Source: Zanthoxylum bungeanum
Taxonomy: Eukaryota > Streptophyta > Magnoliopsida > Sapindales > Rutaceae
Direction of reading: 5' to 3'
NCBI GenBank assembly: GCA_019454045.1
Contig: SKCR01035546.1
Location: 1 to 64,000, forward strand
Length of the DNA: 64,000 bases
Shown: in pieces, positions 58,095 through 64,000 of the stretch
How the letters are laid out: every line of letters begins with the position of its first letter
How positions within the stretch are numbered: the stretch's first letter is position 1
Notes under the pieces: model-generated
Databases searched by the model: none
Seen by the model: only the letters and a program-made list of their open reading frames with translations
What the model was told of the DNA's origin: nothing
Translations under genes and position numbers: made by a program

Positions 58095-58460
58095 TTTCCT
58101 TACCGCGCTGGAGTAGGCACACGCTATAGGGGCACAGTGCATCCTCATGCTGCGCCTCTCTTGGATCCAAATGATGAATGGATCAAAGAGCGTCCGGGAT
58201 ACTAAGGGCACATTCCTCCTTAGGTCCGGCATCACTGGAGCTAGAAATCGTCACGGGGGCCTCATCACTCCCCGTGCTATGCTTTCCCACGGATCCATTA
58301 CATCGGGTAAGTGATGATCAAAGAGTGTTCGACACATTAAGGGCATATTACTCCTTATGTTCGGTAACACTGGAGTAAGCAATCGCCACGGGGGTATCAT
58401 CCCTCCCCGTGCTATGCTTCTCACGGATCATATGCATCGAGTATGTCCCTGAGGACCCCG
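58095..58460 (+). repeat. Tandem units of about 137 bases in element J
   Basis: Two and a half units, each with CACTGGAG (or GCTGGAG), a CCCCGTGCTATGCTT step (lost in the first), GGATC, GATCAAAGAG and TAAGGGCA followed by CTCCTTA. The units start near 58095, 58236 and 58371. Confidence 0.75.
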
Positions 58461-58486
58461 AGCCAAGAGAGATACTTGGTTCTGGG

Positions 58487-58645
58487 GGAATGTTACGTCC
58501 CCAGTCCGAAGGGCTGACTCGGTGGGACGTCCCCCGACCCCGAGCTGAAAAAGGCACTTGGACCTGAGGGAATGTTACGTCCCCAGTCCGAAGGTCTGAC
58601 TCGGTGGGACATCCCCCGACCTCGAGCTGAAAAACTAAGTGTCCT
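58487..58645 (+). repeat. Duplicated block of about 80 bases in element J
   Basis: GGGAATGTTACGTCCCCAGT, then CCGAAGG, CTGACTCGGTGGGAC and CCCCCGAC..CGAGCTGAAAAA occur twice in a row, with a partial third start. Confidence 0.85.
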
Positions 58646-58971
58646 CGGTGGAGCAAAATCCAGCCTCGAGCCGATGGTTGAAGCGGCCTTGGTGCCAACT
58701 GTCTTTTGTAGTGGGCGTCGAGTATGTCCCCCGTTTTTGTATATGGCTTTCAACTTTGTTTTAAGAAAGCGGATGAAAAAAGTTTTATTCATATTTGGGG
58801 ACATGCTGTCCTCCTTACAGTTCTTCTGCGGGATATTTCGAGAAAAAACTTTATATTTGGCTCATTTGTAGGCATTGTTTTGATACCGACCGACCACCTC
58901 GTAATCTCGGGGCCTGTTTCGTTTCTAGTACGTCTGACTCCCGAGTTTTGTTATAGTTTTTCCCTGACCGA

Positions 58972-60503
58972 TTAGAATCTCTGGTCAGTGCTATGTGTCC
59001 TCTGCCTAGTCGCCATAACTTCATGGTCAATGTATTTATTTAAATATCCATTCCTCGCCAGGTCTTCCATCTGTTCCCGCAGATCCTTGCATTCGTCCAT
59101 TGTGTGCCCCCTCAGATTATGATGTACGCAGTAAGACTTTTGGTTCCTTTTATCTGGGGGGAATCTCCTGAGGTCGGGTTCTATCAAGAGGCATTTTTCC
59201 TGTATTTCCATGATGATTCGCCCTGGTGGTTTGCTTAGGGGAATATATGTTTCTTCTCGGACTACATGATTTACCTGGGTCGCGACCCCTCCTTCCTGCT
59301 CTCTTCGAGGTATCGGTTTGAATTCTTTGGGTTTTGGATTGAATCTTTTGAATTCCCTGTCCGGTCATCGGGGAGCCTCTGTTCTTGCTGTTCTTTCCCG
59401 AATGGCCGTCCCCCTTCGGGAGATCTTTTCTTCGCTTTCTACCAAGACAAACTTCCGGGCTACCTCTAGGGCGGTGGCATAATCCGGCGTGTCCTGGATT
59501 CTCAGATGAGCCCATAGCCTCCCGACTTTTAGGGCTCCCTTTAAGCGTTCTAGGGCTTCTAGGGACTCATATCCTCCGACTTCCAGTACCATGTTGTGGT
59601 ATCTTTCAATAAAAATTTTCAGGGGCTCGTCATCTCCTTGCTTCATAAGTCTTAATTCTTCAATCGTCTTTTTGGGAACGCAGACCCCTTTAAAGTGTCT
59701 AATGAACGACTTCTTAAGTTGTGTGAAGCCTCCGATGCTCCCCGGAGCCAAACTTCTATACCATAGGATGATGGGTCCACCTAAAGTTAGGGGGAACACT
59801 TTGCAGATGGCATCTCCTACTACTCCCTGGACTTCCATCAACAAGACAAAGTTTTCGATGTGTGATTTCGGGTCAGAGTGGCCTTTGTAGGGTGCCATGG
59901 TCGGCATGCTGAATCGCTTTGGGAATTTTGCCGACCTTATTTTTTCCGTGAGGGGAGATTCCTCCTCACTGTCCCGGGCATCCCCTGCATCGGTCCTGAG
60001 GCCTACTCCCCATTTGGTCATTTCGTTTTTTAACCAAGATTTTATTTCGCTGCTTGCCCCGCCATGTCGTATCCTGTGCCCTTCCGTGTGTCTATTGCCA
60101 CGGGTGTGGCGTTCCTCATCCCTTGGAATTTCCCGCACATTTTCGCTATACTCCATGTCCTCTTTTCTGAAGTCGTAGAGACTGTCATATGAGGGATCCG
60201 GTGATGGTCTTCCTTATTCTTCTTCTTCCCACGTGTCCTCTGTTGCGAATCTTTTTCTACAACTACGGATTTTATCCCATAGGGGCCCCTCCTCATGGGT
60301 CTATCGTCTTCACTTGTGTCTATCACCCTTTTCCCTTCTGCTCTTTCACTTTTTCTTCGACTGGTTCTGATGTCTGGTCTCTCGTTGTTCGTTCCCTCCA
60401 TTCTCTCCAACCGATCCATCATGGATTTCATGCTTTCTTCCATCTTTTTCATCCAGTCTGTTGCTGGACTCCCTGGAGATTGATGATTCCCGCCTTCTGC
60501 CAT
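58972..60503 (-). pseudogene. gag polyprotein of element J, frameshifted
   Basis: Gag builds the virus-like particle of the retrotransposon. I place the start at MAEGGNHQSPG (60503); the open frame runs further up to the primer site, but only from a TTG codon. The N-terminal part has a coiled-coil-like stretch (MKKMEESMKSMMDRLERMEG). The frame shifts near 60200, then reads the core (to 59365): SKSHIENF-like DPKSHIENFVLLMEV, LTLGGPIILWYRSLAPGS and TQLKKSFIRHF, typical of plant gypsy Gag. It shifts again near 59370-59210, then gives a zinc-knuckle-like CVHHNLRGHTMDEC with EDLARNGYL (59140-59050), the arrangement of Tat-type Gag. The last stop is at 58972, and no protease follows. Confidence 0.8.
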
Positions 60504-60536
60504 TGTCTTACTACGCGAACCGCTTTTTGTTGAGAT

Positions 60537-60554
60537 CCCCACAGACGGCGCCAA
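60537..60554 (-). other. Primer-binding site of element J
   Basis: The minus strand reads TTGGCGCCGTCTGTGGGG just after the 5' LTR. The same sequence is common at this place in plant gypsy elements. Confidence 0.7.
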
Positions 60555-60555
60555 C

Positions 60556-61381
60556 TGTTGACGGCTGATTTTGGTCTCAGGGCAATATGAGAATATTACT
60601 CCCGAGACAATCCTCCCTCAATAGTGAATTTGTTTGGTTATGGGGGACCAAAAGCAAACTTAGCAAAAGACAAATAATACGTCAATCGACAAGGAGATTT
60701 AACGTGGTTCGGCGGATCTTGGTCCGACCTACGTCCACGGGCACAAAAAGGATGATACTTTTTATTATTCAAATGCGCTTCTCAGACCGTTCTTTGTGTT
60801 TTACAAGTCAGAGCTTGGTGATTCTGATCCTGATCTCCCCCTTTTTACACTCACTCTACCCTCCTATTTATAATGGTGAAGAAATCAGATTCCTATTTGT
60901 ACAAGAATTCCCAGTTGGAGATGGTTTCCTTTTCCTATCAGGATTCCTACTTTTAAAACTACATTCACTTCTTTTATCCTTTTAGGATACTGACTCTCAG
61001 TTCTCTTTATGAAAATAGGATAACTTATTATCTTATCTTGTATGGATAGAATGCCTTATCTTCCCGAACATGTCTTGCCCTATGTTCGGTTTTCACGAGG
61101 TCGGTCTTCATGTGGTCGGTCATAATAGTCTTTTGTACTGGGGGTGCTGTTGTCGACCTGATAAGTGACCGGTCATCCTGAACTCAAGTGATCGGTTACC
61201 GATTATGAAGTGCTCGGTCTCTTCCTGTTGTGGTCGATCTTTTATTGTAAAGCATTCGGGCCCTTGCTGCTGACTTTTTATGGGTCGGGTCGGTGTTAGT
61301 GATCTCACCCAAGAAGGGAATTACCCTTCTACCATTGTCGTGCTGTTTTAAATACCATAGTGCCTGAAAACACCATCAACA
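60556..61381 (-). repeat. Element J 5' LTR
   Basis: 826 bases, partner of 53028-53852. It has a TATA box on the minus strand (ATTATAAATAGG, about 60862-60874). Confidence 0.92.
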
Positions 61382-61386
61382 AATAT
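61382..61386. repeat. Target-site duplication of element J, right copy
   Basis: AATAT, matching 53023-53027. Confidence 0.85.
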
Positions 61387-61404
61387 ATTTAGAATTCTAA
61401 CAAC

Positions 61405-61446
61405 AATATATGTGTGTATGTATGTATGTCTGTCTATATATATGTA

Positions 61447-61486
<40 letters not shown>
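61405..61486. repeat. Microsatellite (TG/TATG then TA repeats)
   Basis: TGTGTGTATGTATGTATG, then a short TCTG/TATA mix and about 17 TA units (61452-61485). Confidence 0.95.
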
Positions 61487-61490
<4 letters not shown>

Positions 61491-61535
61491 TCGTAATGTT
61501 ATATTTGATTTTATTTGTGTTAGACGTTTGATCTT

Positions 61536-61738
61536 ATGTTAATCTAATGTACCCTCAAATGGTGTGGCTTGGTGGCAAATGACTTAGCATTTGATTGTCA
61601 GGTTCTGAGTTCGAATCTTGGGGTGCATTTCTTATAAGAGCTAGGACAGCCGAAAATTTTACCTGATCCATTTAAGTCTGGATCGGGTGGTTTGACGGTA
61701 TTGTTTCAAACGTTCCCAAAAAAAATGTTAATCTAATG
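61536..61738 (+). mobile_element. tRNA-derived SINE with 14-base target duplication
   Basis: The body 61550-61724 (175 bases) lies between two perfect copies of ATGTTAATCTAATG (61536-61549 and 61725-61738). The first part has RNA polymerase III promoter boxes: an A box TGGCTTGGTGG (61565-61575) and a B box GAGTTCGAATC (61607-61617), 31 bases apart, as in tRNA genes. It ends in a run of A. It needs LINE proteins to move. Family unknown. Confidence 0.85.
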
Positions 61739-61895
61739 CAACCGTCTAAACTTATTGATCACATTATTCAAACTTAAAGTCGATTAATTAAGCGAGGTAT
61801 ATTTAAACACAATTTTCATTTCCAATGAATGGGAATCTAGGTAATCTGAACATTTTCAATTGGAAGTGTGACGATAATCACGGCACATCTCACAT

Positions 61896-61950
61896 TGTTT
61901 GGAAAATATGATTGTTTGGAAAATATGATTGTTTGGAAAATATGTTGGTA
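61896..61950. repeat. Three tandem ATTGTTTGGAAAATATG units
   Basis: Three 17-base copies in a row with almost no change, about 320 bases beyond the 3' end of the DUF3774 gene. Confidence 0.9.
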
Positions 61951-62270
61951 TGAAATTGTAAGTGATAAGATCTCTTTAAAGTAGACATGACCTATATCAA
62001 GAATAAAAACTCAAGAGGAGAACTTTGAAGAGTTAGGACTTTATATTTAGACCAACCTAATTGATCAAAGAGCCCGAAATCTTACTTGGTGGGTCATCAC
62101 ACACATAAAATGGCAGTCAGATTTGACGAACAACAATCTATAAAATTTACCCTTTTCATGTAATCTAGGGAAAATTGAAACCCATTTGATAATTTTAAGT
62201 TTTGGATAATTCTAAATACAAAGGATATAATTGGGTGGCAGCATTTCATCTGTTGTTTATACATGAAGCT

Positions 62271-62558
62271 TTAGTTGGGACCCCAGCAACTCAAGTACAT
62301 AATTGTCCTGAGCGACTCTTCTGATTGATCAAGTTTTTGTTGCTTGCCTCTCTTCTTCTTTGATGTCATTTTTGAAGAGGAACTCTCCACTTGAGTAGAC
62401 AGTGACACTGCTGGCCCCATATTCTTAATGGCTTGTTGTTGTTGGTGGTGGTGCCAAGCTTCGAAGCTAGAGTTGCATTCACAAAGTTTCTTAGTTCTCA
62501 TTTCCTCTAGAGCTGCAAGAGTGCCTGCAAAAGCCCAAGCTTTGCTCTTCCAACTCAT
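62271..62558 (-). CDS. Wound-induced protein family (DUF3774), small plant protein
   Basis: An intact 95-residue frame without introns, the only undamaged host-type gene in the window. It starts MSWKSKAWAFAGTLAALEEM and ends ESLRTIMYLSCWGPN. That short hydrophobic start with Ser/Trp/Ala and the end '[EE]SLR-VMYL-CWGP' are the signature of plant proteins of the DUF3774/wound-responsive family, usually 80-100 residues. The middle has a His/Gln run (HHHQQQQ) and a basic Lys/Arg cluster (SKKKRGKQQK). Family genes are induced by wounding or stress; the exact role is not settled. The start codon is the first in frame, and a TATA-like sequence lies about 65-80 bases upstream. Confidence 0.85.
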   Translation of the reverse strand: MSWKSKAWAFAGTLAALEEMRTKKLCECNSSFEAWHHHQQQQAIKNMGPAVSLSTQVESSSSKMTSKKKRGKQQKLDQSEESLRTIMYLSCWGPN

Positions 62559-62621
62559 GTTTTGTTTTGAAATTCTAGAATGATTGATTATTTCACTCTT
62601 TGCGAGTTAAGCTAATCAACG

Positions 62622-62640
62622 TTCATATATAAATATAAGG
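62622..62640 (-). promoter_or_regulatory. TATA box region of the DUF3774 gene
   Basis: The minus strand reads CCTTATATTTATATATGAA, 65-80 bases before the ATG at 62558. That leaves room for a short leader. Confidence 0.5.
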
Positions 62641-62765
62641 TGATGGGATGGGAGTAGAAGGCAGTTACAGTTTTAGCTTATGGTTTCTGCCGATGGTTCT
62701 GTCTAACCAGCGGCCTCTTTTTGCTTGCTTTTCAGTCCAGAATCTAAGGAAACAGTTTCGATCAA

Positions 62766-62790
62766 TATATATATATATATATATATATTT
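62766..62790. repeat. AT dinucleotide microsatellite
   Basis: About 12 AT units in the upstream region of the DUF3774 gene. Confidence 0.9.
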
Positions 62791-63130
62791 TTTAGTCTTT
62801 TAGTGAATAAGATTCAAAGCTCTTTGCGCTTCGTTCCAAGACCCAATGTTGAAATTTATCCAAGCTTGCCTGACTCAAATAAGCCTGTTTCGGCCTAAAG
62901 CAAAGTTATTTACTTCTTTATGAGCCTTGTAAGTGGGACTTGCAATAAGGGGACTGTAATCTCCAACAATACTTTTTTTTTTTTTTTGGGGGTACAGAGT
63001 AAACTTTGGATCCATGTCCATTGAGTTCAATAATTCAAGTACCTTAAATCTCACAGCTTTGTTGTCGATATTCGGGATTCTATACGGTTAGGTACGGACT
63101 TTAAAATTATTTTTTATCTAGACAAAAATT
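62791..63130. other. Upstream region without a gene
   Basis: No coding sequence seen. It contains a T14 tract (62973-62987) followed by GGGGG. Confidence 0.4.
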
Positions 63131-63866
63131 TCATAGAGATTCGGGAGATTTTTAATTATCTAAGAACATATTCATTTTAATATGGAATAAATCCATGAAT
63201 TAACTCGCTAAGAATGTAATCAAATATGCATTATTAATGTAGGATTTATTCACAAATGAATAAAATAAATTTATATATTCACAACACAATTGCTAGACTT
63301 AATTTTCTCTATAGAATTCCTTTTAGCATTCAAAATGCTTAACCTTGATTTTTTTACCACCAAAAATCTATATATAGGACGGTTTAAAGAGGAATGTGAG
63401 GAAGTTAATTAACTTCCCCTTTCCATCACATAAATGGGCAAGTTACTTCACTTTTCTATGTGTAATAATATATATGGATTCAGTTGACCGATCAAGAGTG
63501 ACCCACCCCATGTCTCATACCTAACATCTCTCACTCACGCATAATAGGTTTTCATTATCTCTATAAAAATAACTCATAATTAGTAATTATGTCATGTGAG
63601 CTGCACACTTTAAGAGCTCACTTGTTATAAATCTGTTAAGAATATATAGTTTGAAATAATGAAAAGACATTAAAGTAGATTAAATATGTAATATCATCGA
63701 TCCTTAATTACATTATATCTATCTTAATCTCTTTTCAATATTTTTTCTTCACAATTATGTTTGATCACGTAGAATAACACAATTGATCAATAGGTGAATA
63801 AGCTAATGTTATATGATTCATATCATAGCACATTTCACACGTGTAGCTAATTTCTTTAAATAGTAC
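63131..63866. repeat. Diverged copy of the LTR-like repeat next to copia H
   Basis: Shares stretches with 36600-37260, for example CACAACACAATTG, ATCTCTCACTCAC, AGAGCTCACTTG and a CATTATATCT run. It is probably a decayed LTR or fragment of the same family. Limits uncertain. Confidence 0.45.
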
Positions 63867-64000
63867 TGTCACGACTCAAAAACGGGATCAGTGACTTTTA
63901 GGTAAATAACACAAAATAAAACTAATTCAAAGATTAATCAAATGGTCAAAAAGTCAAATGAATTCGAAAACATGCCCAATGGACTTTTAAAACATAAATA
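63867..64000 (+). mobile_element. Possible start of another LTR at the window edge
   Basis: TGTCACGACTCAAAAACGGG resembles LTR starts of plant gypsy elements that begin TGTCACGACCC. The other end is outside the window. Confidence 0.35.

Larger units (their letters stand above)
53028..61381 (-). mobile_element. Element J: gag-only Ty3/gypsy (Tat-like) element with antisense ORF, minus strand
   Basis: LTRs at 53028-53852 and 60556-61381 (TGTTGACGG...CATCAACA) with the duplication AATAT. A primer site lies on the minus strand next to the right LTR (TTGGCGCCGTCTGTGGGG, 60537-60554) and a polypurine tract next to the left one. gag lies at 58972-60503. No protease, RT or integrase was found. Between gag and the 3' LTR lie tandem repeats (58100-58640), an LTR-like block (56462 to about 58090) and an antisense ORF (54659-56390). 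LTR divergence is about 1 percent by eye. The layout fits a non-autonomous Tat derivative moved by proteins of another element. Confidence 0.88.

Noticed and set aside
59150..59515. Minus-strand frame of 121 codons between gag parts of J
   Set aside because: Overlaps the proven gag frame at one end and lacks its motifs; an off-frame shadow produced by the frameshifts.
60042..60554. gag start at 60554
   Set aside because: The first codon there is TTG in the primer site; the first ATG in frame (60503) is the likelier start.

Overview
This window reads as heterochromatin-like DNA from a flowering plant, probably a dicot. It is AT-rich and almost wholly built from nested LTR retrotransposons. 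The plant evidence is Ty1/copia and Ty3/gypsy pol fragments, iMet-type primer sites (TGGTATCAGAGC and TGGCATCAAGAGC), Tat-lineage elements with antisense ORFs, a tRNA-derived SINE, and one plant-specific gene of the wound-induced (DUF3774) family. I saw no rRNA, tRNA, CRISPR or bacterial feature. The species cannot be named from the sequence alone.

Region 1 (1-36150) is one nest. The base is a Ty1/copia element C, with pol pieces at 22149-22603 and 33266-35116. A Tat-lineage gypsy element B sits in C; its 3' LTR ends at 22148. A second Tat element A lies in the 3' UTR of B, with its integrase at 1-1234 and its 3' LTR at 15295-17552. A full-length minus-strand copia element F (5163-15186, TSD CAGGC) lies in the 3' UTR of A. 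The LTR of B is split by a further LTR, K (18531-20955). In the right half of C, a solo copia LTR E (TSD GGAAC) holds a full-length copia element D (22621-31176, TSD CAATT). D, E and F belong to one family with LTRs of about 2 kb.

Region 2 (36151-51510) holds a minus-strand copia relic H (37985-39774) carrying a small hAT-like insertion, then a gypsy element I (39775-48648) whose 3' LTR is truncated, then a plus-strand copia relic G (48649-50192). H and G point away from I, and both break at the equivalent place just upstream of reverse transcriptase.

Region 3 (53028-61381) is a gypsy/Tat-like element J on the minus strand with a perfect TSD (AATAT). It has gag but no visible pol. It carries a spliced-looking antisense ORF of the 'putative gypsy type transposon' kind and an inserted foreign LTR-like block. 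Region 4 (61382-64000) is the only gene-like part: a microsatellite, a SINE with a 14-bp TSD, the DUF3774 gene on the minus strand, and the start of another LTR.

The most unusual content is two unrelated antisense coding regions in two Tat-like elements: a DUF7745/plant-mobile-domain-like one in A at 1501-2662 and a Transposase_28-like one in J at 54659-56390. Also notable is the 2.1-kb chain of mutually related tandem arrays in the 3' UTR of A. Apart from the DUF3774 gene, every coding region carries stops, frameshifts or deletions.
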